Assembly: GCF_009770985.1 (NCBI RefSeq)
Contig: NZ_WSRW01000003.1
Location: 605,275-669,274 of the forward strand
DNA length: 64,000 nucleotides
Direction: 5' to 3'
Origin: Mucilaginibacter lacusdianchii
GTDB taxonomy: Bacteria; Bacteroidota; Bacteroidia; Sphingobacteriales; Sphingobacteriaceae
In this document: positions 19,348 through 28,260 of the stretch, piece after piece
How the letters are laid out: every line of letters starts with the position of its first letter
How positions within the stretch are numbered: the first letter of the stretch is position 1
Translations under genes and position numbers: made by a program
Notes under the pieces: model-generated
What the model was told of the DNA's origin: nothing
Databases searched by the model: none
The model's input: only the letters and a program-made list of their open reading frames with translations

Positions 19348-19989
19348 ATGGGCCGCTTAGAATACTACATTACTACTGAAGATTTAAATAGCTTAAACGC
19401 ATTGCTGGCGCAAAATCCTACGCTGGCAAAAAACGATGAGGAGACAGAGGTGTCGCCGTTGATGCTATCTTGCTTTTACAAAAAACCGGCAGCTACATCG
19501 CTGCTGTTGAAATACATAGATAAAATAGACATTTTTGAAGCTTCTGCGGCCGGAAAATTCGATATGGTGGCTTATTTAGTGTATTCTACACCAGAAATTG
19601 TACATCAATACAACGCAGATGGCTTTACTCCACTGGCTTTAGCTTGCTATTTTGGCCATCATGAAGTAGCCCGTTACTTGGTACTAAAAGGTGCTGATGT
19701 TAACCAGGCATTAAATAATGGTTCAGGAATCTGTCCTATACACTTAGCCGTTGCAGCAAATCACATAGATATTGTGCGTATGCTGGTTGAGCACGATGTT
19801 CAGATAAACGTACAACATAATACTGGAATTACTCCACTACACTATGCTGCTAAACATGGTGATCCTGATATGCTTATAGAATTGTTAGAGCATGGTGGAG
19901 ATTTGAAGTTGGCTATGGAGGATGGCTCTTTACCTGCTGATTTAGCCCGCGAAAAAGGGTATGAAGATATCGCAGAAATTTTGAGTTAA
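19348..19989 (+). CDS. ankyrin-repeat protein
   Basis: A 213-residue protein built of about six ankyrin repeats. Clear units include GFTPLALACYFGHHEVARYLVLKGADVN, read at about residues 90-120 and shown here in part: TPLALACYFGHHEVARYL, then PIHLAVAANHIDIVRMLV and TPLHYAAKHGDPDMLIELL. Such proteins bind partner proteins; the partner is unknown. No signal peptide is seen, so it is probably cytoplasmic. The frame also opens two codons earlier at a TTG (19342), but ATG 19348 is preferred. It is divergent from ftsK with 83 bases between the two and ends at a strong terminator. Confidence 0.85.
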   Translation: MGRLEYYITTEDLNSLNALLAQNPTLAKNDEETEVSPLMLSCFYKKPAATSLLLKYIDKIDIFEASAAGKFDMVAYLVYSTPEIVHQYNADGFTPLALACYFGHHEVARYLVLKGADVNQALNNGSGICPIHLAVAANHIDIVRMLVEHDVQINVQHNTGITPLHYAAKHGDPDMLIELLEHGGDLKLAMEDGSLPADLAREKGYEDIAEILS

Positions 19990-20497
19990 TATTCAAGAGT
20001 TTAATAGTTTTTTAATTGAAAGCCCCGGCTGTAAAGCTGGGGCTTTCTTTTTTACCTTGGCAGCGCTTATATAAACATTCATGCATTTGTAATTAATACA
20101 CTTTATATCTAAATGGTGTTATTTGATTTGTTGTAAATGTCATTTAACGACGTTATGATTAAGTGAGTCGTGTTAGGTTGACAAAAGGTAATTTTGTATA
20201 CTTAAAGTTTATATTTTTAACAGCTTGCACAGTAAAATGTACAACATGTGTGTAGAGAGCAGAACGATGAAAATTAAATTTGTAAAAAAACGTTTCACAC
20301 TAACAATTACTTAAGCAGAGTATTGTTAAGGGAAGTTCTATTCCTGTTTTTAAATCTGTCGCATAACGCGGTGTATGTTTAAATTTGCCTTATTGTAATC
20401 CTGTCGTTATACCCCAATAAGCTAATTTTGTTAAATCGAACGCAACTTAACCAATCAATTCATCTGTTTAGGTGTTTCATAATTAAATCTTATAATT
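19990..20497. other. 508-base intergenic region
   Basis: Contains the ankyrin-gene terminator (20019-20053) and then AT-rich DNA leading to the 86-residue gene. Matches to TAnnTTTG occur at 20380-20387 and 20423-20430, but neither has a well-placed -33 box. I see no further ORF or RNA structure. Confidence 0.4.
20019..20053 (+). terminator. terminator after ankyrin gene
   Basis: GAAAGCCCC-GGCT at 20019-20030 pairs with AGCT-GGGGCTTTC at 20034-20046 around a 4-base loop, followed by TTTTTT. Confidence 0.85.
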
Positions 20498-20758
20498 ATG
20501 AAATCAGAGAAAATGGTGATGCTTACTGGCAAGCAGTATCAAGAAATTAAAAGTCGACTTCAAAACGAATCGTCGTTGACCTATAATGTGGGTACCGAAA
20601 ATAAGCCGGAAGTACTAACCATCACCGATATTTACTTAGATACCGATCCGGAATTTACACGTAATTTAGGTCAATACGCTCAATTACCTGACGATAAATT
20701 GGTACAGGTAATGGTTGAATATGACGGACAACCGAACGGAACAATCAAAACTTCTTAA
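20498..20758 (+). CDS. small conserved-looking protein, function unknown
   Basis: An 86-residue soluble, acidic protein with a good gene-like composition and its own long upstream region. It reads as an N-terminal helix (MLTGKQYQEIKSRLQNES) followed by probable beta strands (EVLTITDIYLDTDPEF, KLVQVMVEYDG). I recognise no named family and see no catalytic motif or signal. It is monocistronic in appearance, 104 bases ahead of an aldo/keto reductase. Confidence 0.55.
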   Translation: MKSEKMVMLTGKQYQEIKSRLQNESSLTYNVGTENKPEVLTITDIYLDTDPEFTRNLGQYAQLPDDKLVQVMVEYDGQPNGTIKTS

Positions 20759-20862
20759 CGATTGAAACTATCTGTTATAGGCAGTGGCTTTAGTTTTAGA
20801 GGTGTTTAACTATTTTAATTTTTTACTTAAATGCCCAATTTTAAGGGGCTTCAAATCTGTAC

Positions 20863-21654
20863 ATGATTTTTATCGATCAAAATAATATTCAAATTCCGGC
20901 TTTAGGTTTTGGTACTTACCAGTTAAGAGACAAAGCGTGCGTCGAGTCGACCGAGAGAGCTTTGCGTGTGGGGTATCGACATTTAGATACAGCTGAGTTT
21001 TATCATAACGAAGCAGAAGTAGGCAAAGCCATGCGCAACAGTCAGCTTGACCGTAAGGAAATATTTTTGACCACCAAGGTTTGGCCAACTAATATTACAA
21101 AAGCCAAATTTATGCCGTCGGTAGAAGAAAGCTTGCGGCAATTAAATCAGGATTATGTTGATTTGCTGTTGATACACTGGCCGGCCGATGATGAAAACGT
21201 AAACCGGGCTGCTGTAGATCTACTGGCCGAGTGCCTGCATAAACAGTATGCCCGGCTTATTGGTGTAAGTAACTTCTCCATTACTCAGCTGGAACAAGCT
21301 TTAAAGCAAGCGCCTATAGTTTGCAACCAGGTAGAATATCATCCTTACTATTCGCAAACGGATATGTTGGATTATGTAAATGCTCATGAAATGTTTGTAA
21401 CCGCTTATAGTCCGCTTGGGCAGGGTAACGTTGTTACAGATAATACGCTTAAAGATATTGCGGCCAACTACAATAAAAGCGTTAGCCAGGTTGTGTTACG
21501 ATGGCTGCTACAACAGCCTAATGTGTCGGTAATTCCAAAAGCAGCCAGTGAAAAGCATCAACGTGAGAATTTGGATATATTTGATTTTGAGCTGAATGCT
21601 GAAGATATGGAGCAGATATTTGCGTTAAGCGAAAAGAATAAAAAATATTGTTAG
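20863..21654 (+). CDS. aldo/keto reductase (2,5-diketo-D-gluconate reductase-like)
   Basis: A 263-residue NADPH-dependent carbonyl reductase of the AKR superfamily. The catalytic tetrad is in place: D and Y in HLDTAEFYHNE, K in FLTTKVWPTN and H in LLIHWPADD. The cofactor-binding C-terminus SVIPKAASEKHQREN is typical of the AKR5-like group. The physiological substrate is unknown; such enzymes detoxify aldehydes and ketoacids. The protein ends LSEKNKKYC, slightly short of many homologues but not truncated in a conserved part. An SDR oxidoreductase follows after 79 bases. Confidence 0.87.
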   Translation: MIFIDQNNIQIPALGFGTYQLRDKACVESTERALRVGYRHLDTAEFYHNEAEVGKAMRNSQLDRKEIFLTTKVWPTNITKAKFMPSVEESLRQLNQDYVDLLLIHWPADDENVNRAAVDLLAECLHKQYARLIGVSNFSITQLEQALKQAPIVCNQVEYHPYYSQTDMLDYVNAHEMFVTAYSPLGQGNVVTDNTLKDIAANYNKSVSQVVLRWLLQQPNVSVIPKAASEKHQRENLDIFDFELNAEDMEQIFALSEKNKKYC

Positions 21655-21733
21655 TAACAAAAATGTTTCAACATATAGACGATATAAACGCCTAATTATC
21701 TTATATTTATCATGTCATTTCAACCTTCCTGCT

Positions 21734-22471
21734 ATGAATCAACAACAACTATTAGGTAAAATTGCGCTAGTAACTGGTGCCAGTAGGGGTATAGGTAAAA
21801 GCATAGCCCGTATTTTAGCCGCTGCGGGGGCATTTGTTATTGTAAATTATAACACCAACCGTAAAAACGCCGACGAAATTGTTGAAGAAATTAACAACAC
21901 CGGAGGGAAAGCTTTAGCCATACAAGCCGACGTGTCTGACGAGCGGGCAGTAACAGGGATGTTTCAAAAAATTGAGGAGCAGGTGGGGGTAATTGATATT
22001 TTAGTGAACAATGCCGGTGTTGCCCGTATACAGCAACCGGATGAAGTGCAACCGCAGGACTGGGACGAGGTGTTGAATATAAATCTTACGTCTGCTTTTT
22101 TAACCATACGGGCAGCTGTACCAGGGATGAAACAAAAGCAATTTGGTCGTATTATTAATATTTCATCTGTGGCTGCACAAACCGGTGGTGTAATAGGCCC
22201 GCATTACGCGGCATCCAAAGCCGGCATGTTGGGGCTTACGCATTCTTATGCTTCTTTATTGGCCGCTCATGGCATTACCGTTAATGCTATTGCACCAGCT
22301 TTGGTGGAAACGGATATGATTAAAGACAATCCCAAAGTATCAACCGAACTTATTCCCCTTAAACGATTTGGCCAGCCCGAAGAGGTAGCGGATGTTGCGC
22401 TGTTATTGGCGTGTAACGGTTACGTAAGCGGGCAAACTATAAATGTAAACGGCGGAATGTATATGAGTTGA
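21734..22471 (+). CDS. SDR-family oxidoreductase (FabG-like 3-oxoacyl-ACP reductase)
   Basis: A 245-residue classical short-chain dehydrogenase. The Rossmann motif TGASRGIG is at about 15-22, followed by VNNAGVAR, the catalytic Ser in INISSVAAQTGG and the YAASKAG motif. The sequence is FabG-like, but the housekeeping fabG usually sits in a fatty-acid cluster, which is absent here, so it may be an accessory reductase for another substrate. It follows the aldo/keto reductase on the same strand. Confidence 0.85.
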   Translation: MNQQQLLGKIALVTGASRGIGKSIARILAAAGAFVIVNYNTNRKNADEIVEEINNTGGKALAIQADVSDERAVTGMFQKIEEQVGVIDILVNNAGVARIQQPDEVQPQDWDEVLNINLTSAFLTIRAAVPGMKQKQFGRIINISSVAAQTGGVIGPHYAASKAGMLGLTHSYASLLAAHGITVNAIAPALVETDMIKDNPKVSTELIPLKRFGQPEEVADVALLLACNGYVSGQTINVNGGMYMS

Positions 22472-22655
22472 TATAGAGATAGCATTCTTTTTTGTCTGAA
22501 TCGGAATTTTAAGATTGAAAGTGTTAGCAGAAGTTTGTTCTTCTCTTTTAATTTCATGTTATGCGCTAGCATAGCCATTCTTTCTCTCGCTTAGTAATGG
22601 GTTCGTTTGTGCAGAAATAGCCTTGTTCCTTGCATCGACGAAGGAGATAGTTAAC

Positions 22656-23318
22656 TTACTTTTCCGAAGGATTCTTTTTTCCGCTTAACAATTTATCTAC
22701 CATCTTAATTAATCTATCTTCTCGGGTTTTTTCCTGCTTGGCCGTCAGAATCCAAAGGACGTATTCTTTTTTATTGGTGTAAGAGAGGCTTTCAAAAAAG
22801 GACAATGCTGATGGTTCCTTTTGCAACATTTGCAGTACAACGGCAGGTAATGTAATCTTTTTATTGGCAACGTCTATGTATTCGCCAAACTCTGTTTTAC
22901 CTATTTCGCTGTTTCGGGTAACAGAAACTTTAGATTGTTCAACAGGGCGAAAGCGCAGACCTGTCCACGTTGCATCAATAGCAGCTGCTGTTACAATACC
23001 TAGTCCATATTTAGCAGGTTCATCCCAGCTGCCCATCATTTCTAAATCTGTTTTCATGCCCGAGCTTTTTTTAGGATAGATGATCCAAAAAACGGTTTCG
23101 GCATTCAGTAAGGGATGGATTACTAACAAGCCCGCTGGTAGTTCAGTACTATCTTTTGCAAAAAGTTGAATGCCATCAAACTCTCCTGTCGCTTTGTAAA
23201 CGAAGGTTAAGCCATCGGGTACAGGGTCTAGCATGGGGTGATAGTTCTCGGGTGCATTATATAACAACCACTGCTGGCGGGGTTTCATTAATAGCTTTTT
23301 GCAAAGAGTACTCATCAT
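22656..23318 (-). CDS. YdeI/OmpD-associated family protein
   Basis: A 220-residue protein whose C-terminal 60 residues match the YdeI/OmpD-associated (bacteriocin-protection, OmdA-like) domain: LPAVVLQMLQKEPSALSFFE, then YTNKKEYVLWILTAKQEKTREDRLIKMVDKL. The N-terminal 140 residues look like a DUF1905-like or DUF3052-like part (VFWIIYPKKSSGM is the clearest block). The exact function is unknown; YdeI-type domains are linked to resistance against antimicrobial peptides. It starts 9 bases after the stop of the RNA methyltransferase gene and is probably cotranscribed with it. Confidence 0.72.
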   Translation of the reverse strand: MMSTLCKKLLMKPRQQWLLYNAPENYHPMLDPVPDGLTFVYKATGEFDGIQLFAKDSTELPAGLLVIHPLLNAETVFWIIYPKKSSGMKTDLEMMGSWDEPAKYGLGIVTAAAIDATWTGLRFRPVEQSKVSVTRNSEIGKTEFGEYIDVANKKITLPAVVLQMLQKEPSALSFFESLSYTNKKEYVLWILTAKQEKTREDRLIKMVDKLLSGKKNPSEK

Positions 23319-23327
23319 ATTAAGCTA

Positions 23328-23858
23328 TTATAAATTAAGCTTTGCAAAAAAGTCCCACAACACAATTCCGGCAGATACTACAATGTTGAACGAATGCTTA
23401 GTGCCAAACTGAGGTATCTCTAAACAGGTATCAATGCGGGTCATTACCTCATCGCCTACACCATTTACTTCATTACCAAAAATTAGGGCATATTTGTGGC
23501 CGGCTTCCGGTTTGAAATTGTTAAGCATTATGCTGTTCTCGGCTTGTTCAATGGCGATAATTTGGTAGCCCTCATTGCGAAGCTGTTCAACCGCCTGCAA
23601 GGTGTCGGCAAAATAGGTCCAGTTAACGGATTGCGTAGCGCCCAATGCTGTCTTCTCGATTTCGCGGTGCGGCGGTTGGCTGGTAATACCGCATAAACAA
23701 ATTTGCTCTACGGCAAAGCCATCACTTGTTCTAAATATTGAACCTACATTGTGCATACTACGCACATTATCTAACACCACAGCTACAGGCAACTTTTGCT
23801 GAGTTTTAAATTCATCAACCGAAACCCGGTTTAATTCATCGAGCTTTAACTTACGCAT
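23328..23858 (-). CDS. TrmH/SpoU-family RNA 2'-O-methyltransferase
   Basis: A 176-residue SPOUT methyltransferase that would 2'-O-methylate a tRNA or rRNA ribose using S-adenosylmethionine. The knotted-fold motifs are present: VRSMHNVGSIFRTSDGF (motif 1 with its Asn and Arg), FGNEVNGV (motif 2) and IPQFGTKHSFNIVVSAG (motif 3). It lacks the N-terminal substrate-binding extension of larger TrmH or RlmB enzymes, so the target is not assigned. It is 98 bases downstream of galK and 9 bases upstream of the YdeI-like gene, all on the minus strand. Confidence 0.87.
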   Translation of the reverse strand: MRKLKLDELNRVSVDEFKTQQKLPVAVVLDNVRSMHNVGSIFRTSDGFAVEQICLCGITSQPPHREIEKTALGATQSVNWTYFADTLQAVEQLRNEGYQIIAIEQAENSIMLNNFKPEAGHKYALIFGNEVNGVGDEVMTRIDTCLEIPQFGTKHSFNIVVSAGIVLWDFFAKLNL

Positions 23859-23956
23859 ATTTAATCTCCTTGTTAAGGAGCTTTTATCTTACAATAAAAA
23901 AGTAGTCTGCAATAATGCCGACTACCGTATAACTTATATATTTAACCAACGCTTGT

Positions 23957-25114
23957 TTACTGTGCTATCCTTACTCCATCGTTGATGGAAGTGCTGTAAA
24001 TCGAAGGCTCGTAACCCACAATTTTAGTATAATATTCAATCAAATTCTTTCTGAACTCTTCCAAGGCGTCAGTTTTTACTAATGCAATAGCACAGCCGCC
24101 AAAACCAGCCCCGGTCATGCGTGCGCCGGTTACATTGCTGTCGGTTTTGCTATAGGCCACAATAGTATCCAGCTCTAGGCCGCTTACTTCATACAAGTTT
24201 TGTAAAGATTCGTGCGATGCATACATTAAACGGCCAAATTCATTTAAGTCACCGGCTGATAAAGCCCTAGCTGCCAATTTCACCCTGTCGTTTTCTTCAA
24301 CCACGTGAGTGGCCCGTTTCAGAACTATTGGATTGCTGATCAAATGCGCATGCTCATGGAATGTTTTTGCATCGATATCGCATAAATATTGAATGTCCAG
24401 TTCTTTTTGCAAATCAGCCAAAGCTTCCTGGCATTCTTTTACCCGCTCGTTGTATTTTGATTCGGCCAGTTTACGCGGCTTGTTGGTGCTAATGATAGCC
24501 AGCACATGGTTTCCCAAATTAGCATCAACAGCTTGATATTCTAACGTATCACAGTTTAACATCAGCGCTTTGTTCCTTTCGCCAAACGCAACGGCAAACT
24601 GATCCATAATACCACTGTTCAGGCCTATAAAATTGTTTTCAACAGATTTAGCTTGTAGCACTAGTTCCAGTTTGGTATAGCCACTGTTAAAATAGGTGTT
24701 TAACGCGAATGCCGTTACAATTTCAATAGAAGCAGAGGATGACAAGCCAGATCCGATAGGTAGGTTGCCAAAATACAGCATATCTAATCCTTTCAGCTCT
24801 TTACCATCTTTTACAAAGTGGTGCAGCACGCCCAGCGGATAATTAAACCAGTCTTTACCCTGTTTTTCATAAGCGGTTTGTACCGGAATGTCAATCGTTT
24901 CATCAAAATTAACACTGCGAAGCCTAAATACTCCTTCAGTGTTGGGTGCCATTAACAAGGTAGTACCGTAATCAATAGCGCACGGCATAACCAAGCCGCC
25001 GTTATAATCAATATGTTCGCCAATGAGGTTTACCCGGCCCGGACAAAAATAGGTTTGGGTGGATGACTGATTGAAAAGTTCGCTAAAGCGTTGCTGTAAT
25101 TGGTTAGATGTCAT
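23957..25114 (-). CDS. galK: galactokinase GalK
   Basis: Phosphorylates galactose at C1 with ATP, the first committed Leloir step. The 385-residue protein has the GHMP-kinase layout: GRVNLIGEHIDYNGG near the N-terminus (galactose site), the ATP loop LPIGSGLSSSAS and the C-terminal TGAGFGGCAI. A -7 box TAAATTTG at 25123-25130 lies only 9 bases before the ATG, implying a leaderless or nearly leaderless transcript. No galE, galT or galactose transporter is nearby, so galK stands alone here. Confidence 0.94.
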   Translation of the reverse strand: MTSNQLQQRFSELFNQSSTQTYFCPGRVNLIGEHIDYNGGLVMPCAIDYGTTLLMAPNTEGVFRLRSVNFDETIDIPVQTAYEKQGKDWFNYPLGVLHHFVKDGKELKGLDMLYFGNLPIGSGLSSSASIEIVTAFALNTYFNSGYTKLELVLQAKSVENNFIGLNSGIMDQFAVAFGERNKALMLNCDTLEYQAVDANLGNHVLAIISTNKPRKLAESKYNERVKECQEALADLQKELDIQYLCDIDAKTFHEHAHLISNPIVLKRATHVVEENDRVKLAARALSAGDLNEFGRLMYASHESLQNLYEVSGLELDTIVAYSKTDSNVTGARMTGAGFGGCAIALVKTDALEEFRKNLIEYYTKIVGYEPSIYSTSINDGVRIAQ

Positions 25115-25122
25115 GATAGCTA

Positions 25123-25130
25123 CAAATTTA
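25123..25130 (-). promoter_or_regulatory. probable -7 promoter box of galK
   Basis: On the minus strand it reads TAAATTTG, an exact TAnnTTTG match, placed so that transcription would begin about 2-4 bases before the galK ATG. No clear -33 TTG is seen. Confidence 0.4.
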
Positions 25131-25146
25131 TAAAAGCCGCTTACAT

Positions 25147-25521
25147 TTAAGGTTTTTTTTTATTTTGCTGTTCGTTATATACCGGCATGTAATCGTAAGT
25201 AGGGTAAAAGGCGGTATCAAAAGCACCCCAGGCACCGTTTGCCAGTGTTAAGTTCAACTCCCGCAATTTATCGGCCGGAAACTTAAGGGTAACTACCTGG
25301 CCAATACCCATCAGTACATACCATGATACCACCCGTGCAAATTTGGGTGGAAACATTTTGTGAAAGCCATTGGAATCCAGCTTAGCATTGATCTCTTTTA
25401 AACTTTTGTTTTGCTGATGTTTTAAAAAGATAGTCACCATCGAACTGTCGGGCGGTTTTTGCGCTTGTGCTGCAAAAGCACATGTTGTAAAAATAAGTAA
25501 TGTAAAAATTATAATTTTCAT
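25147..25521 (-). CDS. exported protein of unknown function
   Basis: A 124-residue protein with a clear signal peptide (MKIIIFTLLIFTTCAFAAQA, then QKPPDSS). The mature part is about 100 residues with WYVLMGIGQVVTLKFP and a Tyr-rich tail ending in Lys, suggesting a periplasmic protein. I recognise no family. It lies 32 bases upstream of galK on the same strand but galK appears to have its own promoter box. It is divergent from the YciI-like gene. Confidence 0.65.
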   Translation of the reverse strand: MKIIIFTLLIFTTCAFAAQAQKPPDSSMVTIFLKHQQNKSLKEINAKLDSNGFHKMFPPKFARVVSWYVLMGIGQVVTLKFPADKLRELNLTLANGAWGAFDTAFYPTYDYMPVYNEQQNKKKP

Positions 25522-25596
25522 GATTGTTTAATAGGTTTGATATATGAAACAAAACAGGCTACCCATCTGCTTGTTGACCTAATACAAATTATTAAT

Positions 25597-25887
25597 ATGA
25601 AACAATACCTGATTACCGCATACGACTATAAAGATGAAGGCGCATTACAAAGACGTTTAGATGTTCGTCCGCATCATTTAGACAAAGTGAAAGAATTGAA
25701 AGAAAATGGGAACTTTGTTGTTGGCGGCGCCATACTGAACGAGCAAGGGCAGATGATTGGCTCTAGCATGATTGTGCAGTTTGCCAGTGACGAGGAAATG
25801 GAAGCCTGGAAAAATAACGACCCTTATGTATTGCAAAAAGTATGGGAAACGGTAGATGTAAAGCCTTTTAAACAGGCCATAGTGTAG
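25597..25887 (+). CDS. YciI-like protein
   Basis: A 96-residue protein of the YciI/muconolactone-isomerase-like alpha-beta barrel family. The RPHHLDKV motif carries the family's conserved His and Asp, and VVGGAILNEQGQMIGS plus FASDEEMEAWKNNDPYV complete the fold. The function of YciI is not settled. The frame is open from 25537, but that part is unlike the family and ATG 25597 fits homologues. Confidence 0.83.
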   Translation: MKQYLITAYDYKDEGALQRRLDVRPHHLDKVKELKENGNFVVGGAILNEQGQMIGSSMIVQFASDEEMEAWKNNDPYVLQKVWETVDVKPFKQAIV

Positions 25888-25954
25888 GTAAAGTAGGTTA
25901 GATGGCAAATACGTTAAGTGTTTTGCCATTCTGGCCTTGCCTTTATTTTATTTA

Positions 25955-27070
25955 TTATTCTGTGTTTGCAGGATGCGTAAAATTCACAATCTTCCTAATT
26001 TCTGTGTCCAGACTTTCCACCGCCTTTTTCATCATCAGTAATACTTCTTTACACGGCGAAAAATCTTCTTCCTCGATGATGTGCATCAAACCCATGATTG
26101 AAGCGACGGGCTTACGAAGTTCATGCGATTGTATATGAGCGATATTTTTAAGTGATTCGTTTTGCTGAATTATTTGCTCTTCACTTAACTTGTGCTCTGT
26201 TATATCGCGGGCGCTATAGGATATGCCTATCGTGTTTCCTTGGCAATCAACACAGGGTTCAAAACTAACGGCCCACCAAATGCGCTCATTTGTATATAAT
26301 ACCTCCCGCTGAAAGTGTACAGCGTTTCCGTGTAAGGCGTTTTGATAGTCGGCTTCAAATGAAGCCAGCACCCGTCCATCAAGAATTTCACTGACATGGA
26401 TACCCTCATATAAGGTCACATTATAAATTCGGTTAATGAATTCGGCCATGTTTTTATTAAACGCCAGTATTTCCATATTCCTGCCTAGTAATAAATGGCA
26501 GGCTGTCGAACTTTCAAAAAACGAGCGCAATTTTGTCTCAGATTCTCGTACCTGCTGAAACTGCTCATTCAATACCTTTAAGCTTAAATCAAACTCCATG
26601 ATTTGAATTATGCGCTTGGCCAATACCTTAAGTAAGTGTTTGTGTACGTAAGAAAACTCGCGTGCACAGGTATCAAGCACGCTCAGGCAACCTAAAAAGT
26701 GACCGTCGTGCGTTATGAGTGGGGCGCCAGCATAAAAGCGTATGCCAGGATCGCCGGTTACAAACGGGTTGTTACAATAACTAGTGTCAGCTAATGTGTC
26801 GGGGATAACCAGCAAATCTGTGCTGTTTATTAAATCTTTGCAAAATGAGTATTCTAGTGCCTGTTGGTTCAGGTCAGTGCCAACTTTGAATTTACAGTAT
26901 TGTACATCTTCACCTATTAAGGTAATTAACGCCATAGGCGTTTCACAAAGATCAGAGGCAAGTTCTACAATTTCCTGCAGTTCTTTTTCTTTCTGTAATT
27001 CCAGGTTCAAAAAACGTTGAACCGCTTGCAAACGTTGATATTCTTTTTGAGGAACGGCAATAATACTCAT
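25955..27070 (-). CDS. GAF-PAS sensor ending in a DHp segment (no ATPase domain)
   Basis: A 371-residue cytoplasmic sensor. Residues about 20-165 form a GAF domain (GIRFYAGAPLITHDGHFLGCLSVLD is its core, seen in part), about 180-300 a PAS domain (WWAVSFEPCVDCQGNTIGISYSARDITEHK is its end, seen in part), and 300-371 a dimerisation/phosphoacceptor-like segment with an H-box QSHELRKPVASIMGL, His at 316. The protein then stops; the HATPase_c domain of a histidine kinase is missing and no partner kinase domain follows in any frame. So it is either a kinase-dead signalling adaptor or a phosphotransfer partner of another kinase. A second protein with the same end is at 34895-35911. Confidence 0.8.
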   Translation of the reverse strand: MSIIAVPQKEYQRLQAVQRFLNLELQKEKELQEIVELASDLCETPMALITLIGEDVQYCKFKVGTDLNQQALEYSFCKDLINSTDLLVIPDTLADTSYCNNPFVTGDPGIRFYAGAPLITHDGHFLGCLSVLDTCAREFSYVHKHLLKVLAKRIIQIMEFDLSLKVLNEQFQQVRESETKLRSFFESSTACHLLLGRNMEILAFNKNMAEFINRIYNVTLYEGIHVSEILDGRVLASFEADYQNALHGNAVHFQREVLYTNERIWWAVSFEPCVDCQGNTIGISYSARDITEHKLSEEQIIQQNESLKNIAHIQSHELRKPVASIMGLMHIIEEEDFSPCKEVLLMMKKAVESLDTEIRKIVNFTHPANTE

Positions 27071-27268
27071 AATTCACGGCAGATTGAAAACGGGTAACAA
27101 GGATGTGAACTTGAATACGTATTTGAAGTTAAGATAGTTGCACGAAAATTAATTTAAGTTTAATTTATGGGAAAGAAAGGGCCATTGTTGCAGTCGAAAA
27201 AATGATCTATGCATAATTGTACTAACCTGTTGTATTGAATAACTTGCAGGTGTATAGAGGAGCATTTA

Positions 27269-27316
27269 ATAAAAAAGAACTTTGTTATTATTTATAACAA
27301 AGCTCTTTTTTATTAA
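27269..27316 (-). terminator. terminator after aldo/keto reductase
   Basis: AAAAAAGA-CTTTGTTAT pairs with ATAACAAAG-TCTTTTTT with a 4-base loop and one bulge, between about 27270 and 27312. T-runs flank both sides. It lies just beyond the minus-strand stop at 27325. Confidence 0.8.
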
Positions 27317-27324
27317 CGGTTAGC

Positions 27325-28185
27325 TTAAACCTGTGGTATGCTATCCAGTTCCTGCATATCGTTCTCGGTCAGTTCAATAGATGTAGCTTTTAGATTTTCT
27401 TCCAAGTGTGCCACGCTTGATGTACCTGGGATCAGTAAAATATTATTTGCCCTATGCAGCAGCCAGCTTAGTGCTATTTGTTGTACGGTAGCCTGTTTAG
27501 CATCAGCAATCCGCTGTAACACCTCCATAGCACGCATGTTGCCACCGCTTAACGGATACCATGGTATAAAGGCTATATTATGATTTTTGCAAAATTGCAG
27601 TACATCTTCCCATTTGCGGTTATCTACACTGTACATGTTTTGCACAGATACCACCTCAAAAAATTCTTGCGCCTTTATAATGTCTTCAACGCCTACTTCG
27701 GATAAGCCAATGTGCTTAATTTTACCCTCCAGTTGTGCTTTTTGTAGAAAGGCAAATGTTTCCTCGGCAGGTACTGCGGGGTCTATACGGTGTAACTGGT
27801 ATAAATCAATACGCTCAAGCTTCAGCCGTTTTAAACTGCCTTCTAAAGCTTCTTTCAAGTGATCGGGATGTGCATTGATTGGCCATTGGTTAGGACCAGT
27901 ACGTAATAAGCCGCCTTTAGTACCAATTACCAAATCGGCAGAGTAAGGGTGCAAAGCCTCGGCAATTAATTCTTCTGATATATTAGGGCCGTAACTATCG
28001 GCGGTATCAATAAAGTTAACGCCCAGTTCTACAGCACGTTTTAATACACGAATAGCTTCGTTATGATTTTTAGGCGGACCCCAAATGCCTTCACCCGTGA
28101 TGCGCATGGCGCCGTAGCCTAAGCGGTTAACGGTAAGGTCGCCGCCTATAGAGAAAGTTTTTTCAAATGAAACGGTATTAGCCAT
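27325..28185 (-). CDS. aldo/keto reductase
   Basis: A 286-residue AKR of the shorter single-domain type. Catalytic residues are seen in FIDTADSYGPNISEE (D, Y), VIGTKGGL (K) and DLYQLHRID (H). LLIPGTSSVAHLEENL is the cofactor-binding end. Substrate unknown; related bacterial enzymes reduce aldehydes with NADPH. The frame extends to 28233, but ATG 28185 (MANTVSFEKTF) fits the family. It is the second aldo/keto reductase of this window and is only distantly similar to the one at 20863. Confidence 0.86.
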   Translation of the reverse strand: MANTVSFEKTFSIGGDLTVNRLGYGAMRITGEGIWGPPKNHNEAIRVLKRAVELGVNFIDTADSYGPNISEELIAEALHPYSADLVIGTKGGLLRTGPNQWPINAHPDHLKEALEGSLKRLKLERIDLYQLHRIDPAVPAEETFAFLQKAQLEGKIKHIGLSEVGVEDIIKAQEFFEVVSVQNMYSVDNRKWEDVLQFCKNHNIAFIPWYPLSGGNMRAMEVLQRIADAKQATVQQIALSWLLHRANNILLIPGTSSVAHLEENLKATSIELTENDMQELDSIPQV

Positions 28186-28260
28186 AATAATTTCTGTTTT
28201 TAATGAGTATAAACAACAGCTTGATGATTGCAAAGTTTAAGCTGTTGTATCAGCTTAATA

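Noticed and set aside
20179..20202. TTGACA followed by TATACT, like a sigma-70 promoter.
   Set aside because: The spacing is 13 bases, well short of the usual 17, and Bacteroidota use a different consensus.
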